Source of the DNA: Cedecea sp000277545
Lineage (GTDB): Bacteria > Pseudomonadota > Gammaproteobacteria > Enterobacterales > Enterobacteriaceae
Direction: 5' to 3' (one strand)
DNA: 64,000 nt
Assembly: GCA_050847315.1 (NCBI GenBank)
Contig: CP193791.1
In this document: positions 52,630 through 62,334 of the stretch, in pieces
How positions within the stretch are numbered: position 1 is the first letter of the stretch
How the letters are laid out: every line of letters begins with the position of its first letter
Notes under the pieces: model-generated
Told to the model about the DNA's origin: nothing
Databases searched by the model: none
Seen by the model: the letters and a program-made list of their open reading frames with translations, nothing else
Translations under genes and position numbers: made by a program

Positions 52630-54345
52630 TTATTCCTGCCCTGATAAATGCATCCCGACGTACCGCTCATAGCGGCTTTTTTTCAGGAACGTTAAATCCA
52701 CCAGCACCAGCCCATCGACGCAGTTGTTGAAGGCCGGGTCGCTGCCAAAATCAATAAACTGCACACCGCCCGGCTCGCAGAGTTCCGAATATTGCTTATA
52801 CAGCGTCGGGATGCCGCAGCCCATATTGCTGAGCAGGGATTTTAACCGAGTCAGATCTTCGCCGTAATCCTCTCCCTTGAACTGCGCCAGCACGTCGGGG
52901 AGGCTTGCCGGGTAAGGGCTGCGGGACGAGGCCAGCGGATGGCTCGCCGGGAACCACAGCCGATAAAAGGCGACAAGCAGATCGCGTGCGTCCGGCGGCA
53001 GGCCACCGGAAATAGATACCGGGCCGAACAGGTAGCGATATTGCGGGTAACGGGCCAGGTAAGCGCCAATCCCCGACCATAAATAGTCCAGGCCACGGCG
53101 GCCCCAGTAGCGAGGTTGAATAAAGCTGCGCCCCAGCTCGATGCCGTGCTGCAGCACATCGTCCATTTTTTCGTCGTAGTGGAACAGGCTATAGCTGTAA
53201 AGCCCGTCTAAACCGCGTTTTTTGATCTGCTGAGCGGTAGGCATAAAGCGGTAGGCGCCGACGATCTCCAGGTCCTGCTCATCCCAAAGGATTAAATGCA
53301 GGTAATCGTCATCATACCTGTCGAGATCCCGGCGTTTGCCGCAGCCTTCACCTACGGCGCGAAATGCTATCTCACGCAGGCGACCAAGCTCGCGCAGCAG
53401 CGGAGCCTCTTCTTTGGTGTCGTTTCGCTGCCAAAGATAAATCACTTTATCGTCGGCGGTTCGGCCCAGACACTCGGCTTTAGCCAGCTCCCGGCGCAGC
53501 GTGGCCCGGTCTTCCGCCCGGGCAATCGCGCTTTCCGTTGTGAATTTGCCGGACAGCCCTTTACCCAGCAGCTGAACGTGCTGGCGGCACTTTTTAGCCA
53601 GTTCGCGCGGGATTTGCTGTGGACTATGCCAGCTTTCCCAGGGAATGCGCTGGCCAAGCGTGATTGGCAAAGTGGAGTTGCGGCGGCGGAACATTTGCTG
53701 CATCAGCAGCAGCAACGGCAGCGCAGGGGAAACCATCGCGCCAGCATAAAACAGGGCGCTGTTACGCGCGTGGATAAAGGCCGGCAGAAGCGGCACGCGG
53801 TACTTCGCGGCAAGCTTAATGAAGCCGGTGTGCCAGTGTCCTTCGGCAATGCCTTCCCGGGATAAACGAGACACTTCTCCCGCCGGGAAAAAGATCAGTA
53901 CGCCGCCGTTTTGCAGCTGCTGTTCCATCTGCACAAGCGATGATTTAGGCGTGCGGCCATTGATATTGTCGACCGGGATAAACAGAGAACTCAGCGGTTC
54001 GAGGTGATTGAGCAGGCGATTGGTGACGACTTTAACATCGCGGCGGACGCGGGAAACGGCATACAGCAGCGCCAGTCCATCAAGCGTGCCCGTTGGATGG
54101 TTGGACATCATCACCACGGGGCCACTTTCAGGGATATTTTCTAATTCACGGGGAGAGATATTACAGCGGATTTGCAGGTGGTCCAGTACCTGTTCGACCA
54201 TGTCGAGGCCACGAAGATGAGGGTATTGCCCGGCAAAGGCCTGAAACTCTTCCTCATGCAGCAGGCGTCTTAACAGATTTTTTTGCCAGGGTGCAGGCTT
54301 AGCCTGAGGCCAAAGATCGTCAAGTACGTTATCGATACTAAACAT
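52630..54345 (-). CDS. olsF: OlsF-like bifunctional ornithine-lipid acyltransferase
   Basis: 571 residues with two fused acyltransferase domains. The N-terminal PlsC/OlsA-like domain (about 80-270) has MMSNHPTGTLDG for the usual H-x4-D motif (here H-x5-D) and FFPAGEVSRLS for the substrate-binding EG/AGE box. The C-terminal part (about 300-560) resembles the OlsB/GNAT-like hemolysin-associated family (LHLILWDEQDLEIVGAYRFM; ELGRSFIQPRYWGRRGLDYL). The order O-acyltransferase then N-acyltransferase is that described for OlsF in Serratia, which makes ornithine lipids from ornithine and acyl-ACP. This assignment is from domain order; the substrate is not proven. Confidence 0.72.
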   Translation of the reverse strand: MFSIDNVLDDLWPQAKPAPWQKNLLRRLLHEEEFQAFAGQYPHLRGLDMVEQVLDHLQIRCNISPRELENIPESGPVVMMSNHPTGTLDGLALLYAVSRVRRDVKVVTNRLLNHLEPLSSLFIPVDNINGRTPKSSLVQMEQQLQNGGVLIFFPAGEVSRLSREGIAEGHWHTGFIKLAAKYRVPLLPAFIHARNSALFYAGAMVSPALPLLLLMQQMFRRRNSTLPITLGQRIPWESWHSPQQIPRELAKKCRQHVQLLGKGLSGKFTTESAIARAEDRATLRRELAKAECLGRTADDKVIYLWQRNDTKEEAPLLRELGRLREIAFRAVGEGCGKRRDLDRYDDDYLHLILWDEQDLEIVGAYRFMPTAQQIKKRGLDGLYSYSLFHYDEKMDDVLQHGIELGRSFIQPRYWGRRGLDYLWSGIGAYLARYPQYRYLFGPVSISGGLPPDARDLLVAFYRLWFPASHPLASSRSPYPASLPDVLAQFKGEDYGEDLTRLKSLLSNMGCGIPTLYKQYSELCEPGGVQFIDFGSDPAFNNCVDGLVLVDLTFLKKSRYERYVGMHLSGQE

Positions 54346-54867
54346 GTCAGCTCCTCCTAACTTCCTGTTGGTGAAAGTATAAGCAAAAGATGAAGTTTTC
54401 GTGTCAGTGAGGTGATGTTTCAGGGATACGCGCAGAAGCGGTGCCGATTTTTTATTCCGCAGTGATACATCGATGGGGGGTTAACGCGATTTTGGGCTTA
54501 GGTAATGGGGTAAACCCTGATGAGTTGTAGGTTAATGGCGAGTGTTTCGTGAAAAAGCGTGATTTTTATTTAATTAATTGTTTTTAATGAATTTTAATTT
54601 TGGTTGTTTGAGATTTTATTGTCAAGATGAAAGCGCATTTAATGAGATTTTTATCATGAAAAATGAGAGTTAAGTCGATTTTTAATCTAAAAACCCTCTA
54701 TTAGACACTAAAGTTACTCTTCGTCCTGATGATTTTTCAACGATCTACGCTAAAGTAGCCGCCGCTGGCTAACGACCAGCCTATGATTAAAAATCTGCAA
54801 CCGAACGCCGGGAACGGCGTTTTATCAACACCGCATCAAAAAAAAGATAACCTATGGGAGTTCACAG
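54346..54867. promoter_or_regulatory. Long leader region upstream of the POT transporter, with hairpin
   Basis: About 520 bp, very AT-rich in 54530-54720. A hairpin is seen at 54803-54821 (AACGCCG pairs with CGGCGTT, followed by TTATC), in the likely 5' leader just ahead of the ribosome-binding site GGGAG near 54858. It could be a leader attenuator or a simple structure; no small coding region is convincing. Confidence 0.4.
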
Positions 54868-56394
54868 ATGAGTCACTCTGCGACGAAAACAAAAACATTT
54901 TTCGGGCATCCGTACCCGTTAAGTTCGCTCTTCCTCACCGAAATGTGGGAACGTTTTTCTTTCTACGGGGTTCGCCCGCTGCTCATTCTGTTTATGAGCG
55001 CCGCGCTGCTTCAGGGCGGGATGGGGCTGCCGATTGAGCAGGCATCCGCCATTGTCGGGATCTTCGCCGGCGGTGTGTATATCACGTCTTTACCGGGCGG
55101 CTGGCTGGCCGATAACTGGCTCGGGCAGCGCCGCGCCGTCTGGTATGGCTCGCTGATTATTGCCCTCGGCCACCTCTCGATTGCGCTGTCGGCATTCGTG
55201 GGCAACACCTTCTTCTTTGTCGGCCTGCTGCTGATCGTCCTGGGAACCGGGCTGTTCAAAACCTGTATTACCGTCATGGTCGGCACGCTGTACAAAAAAG
55301 AAGATACCCGCCGCGACGGGGGCTTCTCGCTGTTTTACATGGGCATCAATATGGGCTCGTTTATTGCCCCGCTGATCATCGGCCCGCTGCATGAAAAATA
55401 CGGCTGGCATATGGGCTTTGGCCTGGGTGGCTTAGGGATGCTGGTTGCGCTGTTCATCTTCCGCTTCTACGCCATTCCGCAAATGCGCCGCTACGACAAA
55501 GAAGTCGGCCTGGATTCCACCTGGAACCGCCCGACGACCGAGCGTAAAAACGTCGGTAAATGGGTGACGCTTGCCATGGCGCTGCTTGCCGGGCTGGTGG
55601 TACTTATCTCCAATGGTACGATTCCGTTCAACCCGACGGTGATAGCGAAAAGCTCCGCCTACATCATTTCTACCTGCGTGGGCCTCTACTTCCTGTTTAT
55701 GTTCTTCTTTGCGGGCTTAACCAGCAGCGAGCGTTCGCGCCTGCTGGCCTGCCTGATCCTGCTGATTGCGGCGGCGTTCTTCTGGTCTGCCTTTGAGCAG
55801 AAGCCGACCTCCTTCAACATCTTTGCGCGTGACTATACCGACCGCCAGATGGGCAGCTTTGAAATCCCGACGATCTGGTTCCAGTCGATCAACGCGCTGT
55901 TTATTATCCTGTTAGCCCCGGTCTTCAGCTGGTTCTGGCCGTCGCTGGCTAAGCGTAATTTGAACCCGAGCAGCATGACGAAATTCGTTATCGGCATTCT
56001 GTTTGCGGCGGCAGGTTTTGCGGTGATGATGGCGGCGGCAAACCAGGTGCTGGCGACGCAGAGCGGCGTTTCTCCGTTCTGGCTGGTAGGGAGCATCCTG
56101 CTGCTGACCCTCGGTGAGCTGTGTCTGAGCCCAATCGGCCTCGCGACCATGACGCTGCTGGCACCGCAGAAAATGCGCGGCCAGGTGATGGGGCTGTGGT
56201 TCTGCGCCAGCGCGCTGGGTAACCTGGCGGCGGGTATTATGGGCGGGCACATCAAAAAAGATCAGCTTAGCTTGATGCCGGAGCTGTTCTCCCACGTCTC
56301 TATCGCCCTGGTTATCTGCGCCGTTGTGCTGGCCGCGCTGATTATTCCGGTCAGAAACATGCTGAGAAACGCGGATGCCAACGAAGCTAAATAA
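54868..56394 (+). CDS. Proton-dependent oligopeptide transporter (POT/PTR family)
   Basis: 508 residues, ATGGGAG upstream. The ExxERFxYYG motif of the family appears as EMWERFSFYGVRPLLILFMS in helix 1, and GGWLADNWLGQRR in the loop after helix 2. About 14 hydrophobic segments. FYMGINMGSFIAPLIIGPL matches the PTR2 signature. It imports di- and tripeptides with protons across the inner membrane. It differs from the DtpA/B/C/D start sequences and seems nearer to DtpT-like members. Followed by a strong terminator. Confidence 0.88.
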   Translation: MSHSATKTKTFFGHPYPLSSLFLTEMWERFSFYGVRPLLILFMSAALLQGGMGLPIEQASAIVGIFAGGVYITSLPGGWLADNWLGQRRAVWYGSLIIALGHLSIALSAFVGNTFFFVGLLLIVLGTGLFKTCITVMVGTLYKKEDTRRDGGFSLFYMGINMGSFIAPLIIGPLHEKYGWHMGFGLGGLGMLVALFIFRFYAIPQMRRYDKEVGLDSTWNRPTTERKNVGKWVTLAMALLAGLVVLISNGTIPFNPTVIAKSSAYIISTCVGLYFLFMFFFAGLTSSERSRLLACLILLIAAAFFWSAFEQKPTSFNIFARDYTDRQMGSFEIPTIWFQSINALFIILLAPVFSWFWPSLAKRNLNPSSMTKFVIGILFAAAGFAVMMAAANQVLATQSGVSPFWLVGSILLLTLGELCLSPIGLATMTLLAPQKMRGQVMGLWFCASALGNLAAGIMGGHIKKDQLSLMPELFSHVSIALVICAVVLAALIIPVRNMLRNADANEAK

Positions 56395-56410
56395 CGGTTT
56401 TTAAGCACCT

Positions 56411-56446
56411 GGCCCGGTAGCCTTTATGGGGTACCGGGCCTTTTTA
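56411..56446 (+). terminator. Rho-independent terminator after the POT gene
   Basis: GGCCCGGTA (56411-56419) pairs with TACCGGGCC (56432-56440), followed by TTTTTATTTT. It can also serve the convergent SDR gene. Confidence 0.85.
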
Positions 56447-56458
56447 TTTTGTGGGCCG

Positions 56459-57295
56459 CTACTGCACATCAGTCGAACGACTTACCGTTTCCCACGCCTC
56501 AATATCTGCTTCCATTCGCTCAAGCTTCTCTTTGACGAAGGTAACGGCGTCGCTGCCCAGGAGCAGGGTTGCCGGTGGATGAGGGCTGTCGATAAGCGCC
56601 AAAATTGCTTTGGCGGCTTTGATCGGATCGCCCGGCTGCTGCCCGCTGCGTTTCTGGCGCGCGTCGCGAATCGGGCCGAAGCTCTGGTCATAATCGCTGA
56701 TGCTGCGCGGGCTTCGCACCATAGATCGCCCGGCCCAGTCGGTTCTGAAGGAACCGGGCTGCACGGCGGTGACCGCGATATTAAAAGGCAGGAGCTCTTT
56801 GCTCAGCGTTTCGGAGATGCCCTGCAGGGCAAATTTGCTGCCGCAGTAGTAGCTGATACCGGGCAGGGTGATAAAGCCGCCCATCGAAGTGATATTGATA
56901 ATATGGCCCGTACGACGAGTGCGGAACCCAGGCAAAAAGGCTTTTATCATCGCGACGGCGCCAAATACGTTGACGTTGAACTGGTGAATCAGTTCGCTCA
57001 TCGGGGATTCTTCCATCACCCCCTCGTGCCCGTAGCCTGCGTTGTTGACGAGTACATCAATAGCGCCAATCTCCTGTTCCACCGAAGCCGCCAGCGGGGC
57101 TGCGGCATCAAAGTCGGTGACGTCCAGAATTCGGGCAAAACACTTGCCGGGTGCCAGCGCCTCAAAGGCTTCCTTCGCCTGGTGATTACGCACGGTTCCA
57201 ACCACGCGGTGTCCGGCTTTCAGGGCTTCTTCTGCCAGCGAACGGCCAAAGCCGCTGCTGACGCCGGTAATTAAAAATAACTTCGACTGGCTCAT
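56459..57295 (-). CDS. Short-chain dehydrogenase/reductase
   Basis: 278 residues of the classical SDR family with TGVSSGFG (NAD(P)-binding glycine motif), VLVNNAGYG, ITSMGGF and the active-site YYCGSKFA (Tyr-x3-Lys). The initial GVSSGFGRSLAEEALKAG and the arginine at the second strand end (TVRN) suggest NADP(H). Substrate unknown. It is divergent from an AraC-type regulator with a 160 bp gap, a frequent pairing in enterobacteria. Confidence 0.85.
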   Translation of the reverse strand: MSQSKLFLITGVSSGFGRSLAEEALKAGHRVVGTVRNHQAKEAFEALAPGKCFARILDVTDFDAAAPLAASVEQEIGAIDVLVNNAGYGHEGVMEESPMSELIHQFNVNVFGAVAMIKAFLPGFRTRRTGHIINITSMGGFITLPGISYYCGSKFALQGISETLSKELLPFNIAVTAVQPGSFRTDWAGRSMVRSPRSISDYDQSFGPIRDARQKRSGQQPGDPIKAAKAILALIDSPHPPATLLLGSDAVTFVKEKLERMEADIEAWETVSRSTDVQ

Positions 57296-57456
57296 TATTA
57301 TGTCCTCCGTTAATGGGAGGTAAATCGTAGGGCTGGAAGGACTGAGTGAGTAGCCTGGATCCTCTCTGATGTTTGCCTATTCCTATGAGGTGTCTGGACG
57401 AGGTGAGGTTTCACTGCCAGACTCTGCCAACATTTCCCTTGGCCAGATGAACCGCT

Positions 57457-58398
57457 ATGACAAACGCCAGCCTTCTGGCCAGTAAACAAATGGTTGAGCT
57501 TCTGGATCGGTTAACCCCGCATGAAGGCTACAATCTCACCGCGCTGAACGAAGTCCGTTTCTTACGCTCTAATCGCCCGCTGATGCGAACCCCGGTTCTT
57601 TATGAGCCCGGCATTGTGATTGTGGTGCAGGGGCGTAAACGGGGTTTTTTAGGTGAGGATGTCTATTTATATGATGCCCAGCACTACCTGATGGTTTCCG
57701 TGCCCGTGCCGTTCACCATGGAAACGGAGGCCAGCGCCGAAGAACCCATGCTGGCTATCTACATGAGGTTAGACTTTACGCTGGCTGCGGAGGTGATGCT
57801 CGCGCTCGATGGCCGAGGCATTGAGCTGGCCTGCGAGCCACGCAGCATGATGTCCAGCCCGATGGACGAAGCGATGAGCGCCTCCGTACTGCGTTTCCTC
57901 CAGGTGATGTCGACGCCGCTGGATGCCGATCTCTTGGGGCCGGCTATGATGCGGGAGATTTATTATCGGGTACTGACGGGCGCGCAGGGGCAGACGTTAC
58001 GCAGCGCGCTGACGATGCAGGGGCAGTTTGGCAAAGTGGCGAAGGCGCTGCGCAAGCTTCATGCTGAATTTAATGCGCATCTGGACGTTGATGCTCTGGC
58101 AAAAGAAGCGGGCATGAGCGTGCCCACTTTCCACAGCCATTTCAAAGCGGTGACCAACACTTCCCCCATGCAATATCTCAAATCCACAAGACTGCATCAG
58201 GCGAGATTGTTGATGCTGCGAAACGATCTGACCGCTTCGGCGGCCAGCGCCCGCGTGGGCTACGAAAGTGTGTCGCAGTTCAGCCGCGAATTTAAGCGTC
58301 TTTTTGGGCTCACGCCGCTTAGCGAGGTGGCGCGCATGCGGCAGCATTTTTCCATGCCGGCCCCGCTTGCAGAGTCGGCATTTATCTCTTCCCACTGA
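57457..58398 (+). CDS. AraC-family regulator (AraC_N plus HTH_18)
   Basis: 313 residues. An N-terminal cupin-like ligand domain (GIVIVVQGRKRGFLGEDVYL; LMVSVPVPFTMETEA) precedes two helix-turn-helix units (VDALAKEAGMSVPTFHSHFK; ASAARVGYESVSQFSREFKR with the usual 'RLFGLTP' end). It probably regulates the divergent SDR gene; effector unknown. The sequence between them contains no obvious palindrome. Confidence 0.87.
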   Translation: MTNASLLASKQMVELLDRLTPHEGYNLTALNEVRFLRSNRPLMRTPVLYEPGIVIVVQGRKRGFLGEDVYLYDAQHYLMVSVPVPFTMETEASAEEPMLAIYMRLDFTLAAEVMLALDGRGIELACEPRSMMSSPMDEAMSASVLRFLQVMSTPLDADLLGPAMMREIYYRVLTGAQGQTLRSALTMQGQFGKVAKALRKLHAEFNAHLDVDALAKEAGMSVPTFHSHFKAVTNTSPMQYLKSTRLHQARLLMLRNDLTASAASARVGYESVSQFSREFKRLFGLTPLSEVARMRQHFSMPAPLAESAFISSH

Positions 58399-58403
58399 AG
58401 AGG

Positions 58404-59672
58404 TTAGTACCGGTATTTCTTATCCAGAATTCGGCAGGTTGTATAAGCCCCGGCGGCGCAGAGCAGCGCGGGGGCAAAATAGCCGTGATCCATATGGGTA
58501 AACTCCATCACCAGCGCCACGGCGGTGATTGGCATCTGCATCGAAGCGGCTAAAAACGCCGCGCCACCGACCAGCGCAAAGCTGCCCACGTCCCCGCCAG
58601 GGAAGACAAACTGCCAGACCACCGCCAGCAGCAGGCTTAGCAAAGCGCCCACCGTTAAGCCCGGCGTCAGCAGCCCACCCTCAGCGCCGCCTCGCAGGAC
58701 GGCGAGGATCACCAGCATTTTCAGCGCCAGCAAAATCGCCGCGAAGTTAAAGCTCAGGCCGTTGCTGATGGCAAGCTGCATCGGACCTTTGCCGTTGCCC
58801 GGCAGCTGCGGGAACCACAGGCTAAGCACGGCCAGCAGCGCAAAGGCCAGCAGGCAAAATACCGGCATCTGCCAGTTAGTTTTTACCTGCGTTCTCACGC
58901 TTGTTGTCGCCTTGCGGAACAGCCAGGCTGCATAACCGAGCAGCGGGCTGGCAACAATGGCCCAGGCGATAAACGCGTGGGGAAGCGCAAAAGAAGCGAA
59001 GTGATACTGCGACTCATCCCCCAGCCCCAGCGTGGCGACCCAGGCCGCTACTGCCGAAGTGATAACCGCCGCCAGCGCTTTCTCCCAGCTGAACGAGATC
59101 AGCAGCACTTCCAGCGTGAACAGCGCTCCGGCAAGGGGCACGTTATACACCGCAGCCAGGCCCGCGCCCGCGCCGCAGGCAATCAGCGTCCGGGTTTCAT
59201 CCGGCTGCAGGCTGAACTTCCGGGCGAGGAGCCCGGCCGCCAGCGCGCCCATTTCCCGAGGGGCCACTTCACGCCCGAGCGGGGAACCCAGCGCAACGGT
59301 AATGATTTGCAGCAAAGCATGAACAGTGGTGGTGCCCGTAGGCATCGGCACGGCAGGATTTGCCACGGCGGCAGCGATAGACACTCTTTTCTTGCCGTAA
59401 CGCGCGAGCAGCCACCAGCCAAATCCGGCGACGGCCCCGCCGCCAAGAATCGCCGCGACCCGGCGTAAATGCGTGGCGTCCGTCACGCCCTCAAGGAACG
59501 TCTCGCTCCCAACCAGTTGGTCAATGCTGTAGCCAAAAGCCAGGTGCTGAATAGCGTGTAAAATCAGCGCGAGAAGCATCCCCGCGATGCCGGCAAGAAT
59601 GCCGGTAAGTACGACCGCAATCAGGCGCACAAGGTAGTGTTTAGCGTCAGCCTGGTCAGCTTGCTGGGTCAT
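58404..59672 (-). CDS. ClC-family chloride channel/transporter
   Basis: 422 residues with about ten membrane helices. The gating region reads GSPLGREVAPRE where the classical family has GREGPxVQ; the conserved Glu is kept but the following residues differ, a pattern of a distinct CLC subfamily. A second signature, LRGGAEGGLLTPGLTVGA, is typical of CLC (GGxFxPxL-like). It likely moves anions across the inner membrane; whether channel or H+-coupled antiporter cannot be decided. It ends 6 bp from the convergent AraC gene. Confidence 0.85.
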   Translation of the reverse strand: MTQQADQADAKHYLVRLIAVVLTGILAGIAGMLLALILHAIQHLAFGYSIDQLVGSETFLEGVTDATHLRRVAAILGGGAVAGFGWWLLARYGKKRVSIAAAVANPAVPMPTGTTTVHALLQIITVALGSPLGREVAPREMGALAAGLLARKFSLQPDETRTLIACGAGAGLAAVYNVPLAGALFTLEVLLISFSWEKALAAVITSAVAAWVATLGLGDESQYHFASFALPHAFIAWAIVASPLLGYAAWLFRKATTSVRTQVKTNWQMPVFCLLAFALLAVLSLWFPQLPGNGKGPMQLAISNGLSFNFAAILLALKMLVILAVLRGGAEGGLLTPGLTVGALLSLLLAVVWQFVFPGGDVGSFALVGGAAFLAASMQMPITAVALVMEFTHMDHGYFAPALLCAAGAYTTCRILDKKYRY

Positions 59673-59792
59673 ATTGGGATCCTTAACGCGGGAAAATTCG
59701 ATGATAAGGGAGAAGAATTAAACAGTTAGTATAAATGTAGCATTCATCCGGCCCGAATCTCTCTCACCTTTCCCCACGCAGATTGCCCTTGT

Positions 59793-61136
59793 TTAACTCG
59801 CTTTCTGGCATGCCGCAAGCAGCATGCCTGCCACAGCGGCAGCGCCCAGCAGCCGGAAAGCCGTTGCCCACTGTGTTATATCGGGAGCCTGCCCGAGCAC
59901 GACGGAAAGCACCGCCAGCATCATTGCCCCGGCCATATACTGGCTGGTGGCCATCAGGGCGCTGGCGCGTCCCTGTTGATCAAGCGGGGTGGATGACAGC
60001 CCCACAGCGAACATCGCCGGGAAGATGAGCCCGTGGCCAAGCCCGCTTAAGGCGATACCACTGATAAATACTGCAGACAGCGGGGACGCCACCCCGACGG
60101 ACAGCAGCCCCAGCCCCAGTGCCGAACAGGCAAACCCGACGGCCAAAACCGTGGCGCTGGCGTAACGGGCCGTCAGGCGGGTAAAAAGAGTATTGCCCGC
60201 GACGATTAATAGCGCGAGCGGCGTGAACATCAGCCCGGTGGTAACGGCATCCTGCTGCAGCGTCTGCTGCCAGAATAGCGTCATGGCATAAAACTGGCTC
60301 CCCACGCTTGCCATATAACAGGCGCTGCTGAGCCAGCCCGTTTGCAGGCCCAGCAGAGCGCGAAGCGAGCGGGCCAGTAAAGGCTGAGGGGCGTAGCGCT
60401 CGTGCAGAATAAACAGGATCCCCATGGCAACGGCGAAGCGGTTGGCAATATAGTCAGGCTGCCCGGTTTCGCCATAGCGCATCAGCGCCCAGACCAGTGC
60501 CCCGGCGGCGAAGCACCCGACCAGCGACCCGATGCCCGTCTGCTGTTTTTCGCCCTGCGTTCTGAGCGGGAGATAATCCCGGCGAACCAGCCACAGCGCA
60601 AGCAGCCCCGGCGGAATGTTAATAAAGAAAATGGTTCGCCAGTCCAGCGCGGCCAGGATCCCGCCCAGTATCACGCCCGCAACCAGACCCAGCGCGCCGA
60701 TGGCGCTCCATATCGCCAGCGCCCGTCGGTGCGCCTCGCCGTGAAACCGCTGCGCCATCAGCGCCAGTACCGCAGGCTGCAACAACGCTGCCGCCATCCC
60801 CTGTCCGCAGCGGGCAATGAGCAGCAGCGTGCCGCCCTGCGCCAGCCCACCAACCGCTGACGAGAGTAAAAACAGCGCCATGCCGAAGCTGAACATCCGG
60901 CGTGCCCCCAGCCGGTCGCAGAGGCTGCCGCCCGCCAGCAAGAGGGCGGCAAACGTCAGGCCATACAGGGAAACCACCCACTGCATCTCGCTGAGAGAAA
61001 GATTCAGGCTCTGCGCCAGCGTGGGGAGCGCGACGTAGACAATTGCATAGTCCAGCGCAATCAGCGCCTGTGCAATGCCGGGCGCGGATAAAGCGCGCCA
61101 GGACCCGGCGGCGGGTTTCGCATAAGTTTGTGTCAT
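59793..61136 (-). CDS. MFS drug efflux transporter (DHA2/EmrB-QacA type)
   Basis: 447 residues, about 14 hydrophobic segments. The start (ALIALDYAIVYVALPTLAQS) with an Asp in helix 1 and QWVVSLYGLTFAALLLAGG with LCDRLGARR (motif A) are DHA2 marks. The motif C region, GLVAGVILGGILAALDWRTIFFINIPPG in two overlapping parts, is present. It exports drugs or toxic compounds by proton antiport. Divergent from the LysR gene at 61267, which probably regulates it. Confidence 0.88.
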   Translation of the reverse strand: MTQTYAKPAAGSWRALSAPGIAQALIALDYAIVYVALPTLAQSLNLSLSEMQWVVSLYGLTFAALLLAGGSLCDRLGARRMFSFGMALFLLSSAVGGLAQGGTLLLIARCGQGMAAALLQPAVLALMAQRFHGEAHRRALAIWSAIGALGLVAGVILGGILAALDWRTIFFINIPPGLLALWLVRRDYLPLRTQGEKQQTGIGSLVGCFAAGALVWALMRYGETGQPDYIANRFAVAMGILFILHERYAPQPLLARSLRALLGLQTGWLSSACYMASVGSQFYAMTLFWQQTLQQDAVTTGLMFTPLALLIVAGNTLFTRLTARYASATVLAVGFACSALGLGLLSVGVASPLSAVFISGIALSGLGHGLIFPAMFAVGLSSTPLDQQGRASALMATSQYMAGAMMLAVLSVVLGQAPDITQWATAFRLLGAAAVAGMLLAACQKAS

Positions 61137-61266
61137 CGGCGTTTCCTGCTATTTTCTCTGTGATGAATCATTTTCATCATTTGATGAGCGTGAATAACAG
61201 GCTAAGCCTTTGTTTATGGTGCAATCAAAATCATATAATTCAGCCAAGGATGAGTTAAATTCACTC

Positions 61267-62160
61267 ATGAAAAATCGTCGACTCCCGCCACTCACGGCCA
61301 TTCGGGCCTTTGATGCCGTGGCACGCCACGCCAGCTTTAAAGCGGCAGCGGAAGAAATTGGCGTGACGCCCACCGCCATCAGCCACCAAATTCGCCTGCT
61401 GGAAGATTCGCTGGAGCAGCGATTATTCACTCGCTCTGCTAGGGGCGTGGCGCTGACTGCGGCGGGGGAGATTCTGTTTCGCGCCTCCGGAAACATGTTC
61501 ACCATGCTGCGCGAGGCCGTTGAGTCCATAGCTACAATATCTCAGCCCGGCACGCTCACGCTCAGCACTACTTCGAACTTCCTGACTAACTGGCTGGTGC
61601 CGCGTTTACCGTCTTTACATCAGCAGCATCCCTCGCTGGAGCTGCGCTTTCACAGCGGCGTAGCGCTGGCCGATCTCCACGGAAAAATGGCGGACTGTGC
61701 GGTGCGTTACAGCATGCAGGCCGATGAATCTCTCGACAGCACGCTGCTGCATAGCGACAGCTTTGTGCTGGTGGCAAGCCCGCAGCTAAAGCTCAGGAGC
61801 GTGAAGGATCTCGCGGGGATGACGCTGTTTCATATTGATAACCGGCATGTGCCCAGCCCGGAACCCAGCTGGCAGCACTGGAGATCCGTCTTTGGGCCTG
61901 AAGATTTGGATGTGCAGAGCGGCATTCATTTTGACGACGAAACCCATGCGATTCAGGCGGCGATAGCCGGGCAGGGGATTTTGCTGGCAAGCGAGCTGCT
62001 GATTCGCCGGGCGCTGCAGCAGGGCTTGCTGCATATTGCGCTGCCGGGCGCGCTGCCTGGGGCGAACTATTATTTTGTGACCAGCCACGAAAAGGCCCGG
62101 AGAGAAGATGTGCGGCAGGTTAGGGCGTGGTTGCAGCAGGTGTTTGAGGCAGGTGGCTGA
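61267..62160 (+). CDS. LysR-family regulator (GcvA-like)
   Basis: 297 residues from ATG 61267 (LPPLTAIRAFDAVARHASFK follows; longer starts at 61210 add residues that do not fit the family). HTH: EIGVTPTAISHQIRLLEDSL. The effector domain has the GcvA-type 'LTLSTTSNFLTNWLVPRLPS' and 'ADCAVRYS' patterns. It lies head-to-head with the MFS gene, with 130 bp between starts, so it likely controls efflux. Confidence 0.87.
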   Translation: MKNRRLPPLTAIRAFDAVARHASFKAAAEEIGVTPTAISHQIRLLEDSLEQRLFTRSARGVALTAAGEILFRASGNMFTMLREAVESIATISQPGTLTLSTTSNFLTNWLVPRLPSLHQQHPSLELRFHSGVALADLHGKMADCAVRYSMQADESLDSTLLHSDSFVLVASPQLKLRSVKDLAGMTLFHIDNRHVPSPEPSWQHWRSVFGPEDLDVQSGIHFDDETHAIQAAIAGQGILLASELLIRRALQQGLLHIALPGALPGANYYFVTSHEKARREDVRQVRAWLQQVFEAGG

Positions 62161-62162
62161 TG

Positions 62163-62334
62163 ATTGCCCCTCACCCTAACCCTCTCCCCAAAGGGGAGAG
62201 GGGATTGGATCGAGTTTGGTTTCTCCCCTTTCCCCGGAGCGTACAGGAGGGATGAGGGGGACTGGATCGAGCAGAGATTTTCCGTCGGTTTTCCCCCTCT
62301 TCCTTCCAGGGAGAGGGCCGGGGTGAGGGTCTGG
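62163..62334. repeat. Imperfect palindromic intergenic repeat (box C-like)
   Basis: CCCTCACCCTAACCCTCTCCC at the left (first 20 of it) is mirrored by GGGAGAGGGCCGGGGTGAGGG at the right, with inner copies of CCCCTTTCCCC and the phrase GGATCGAG twice. It resembles the GC-rich dispersed enterobacterial repeats known as box C. It sits between two convergent genes. Confidence 0.6.
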
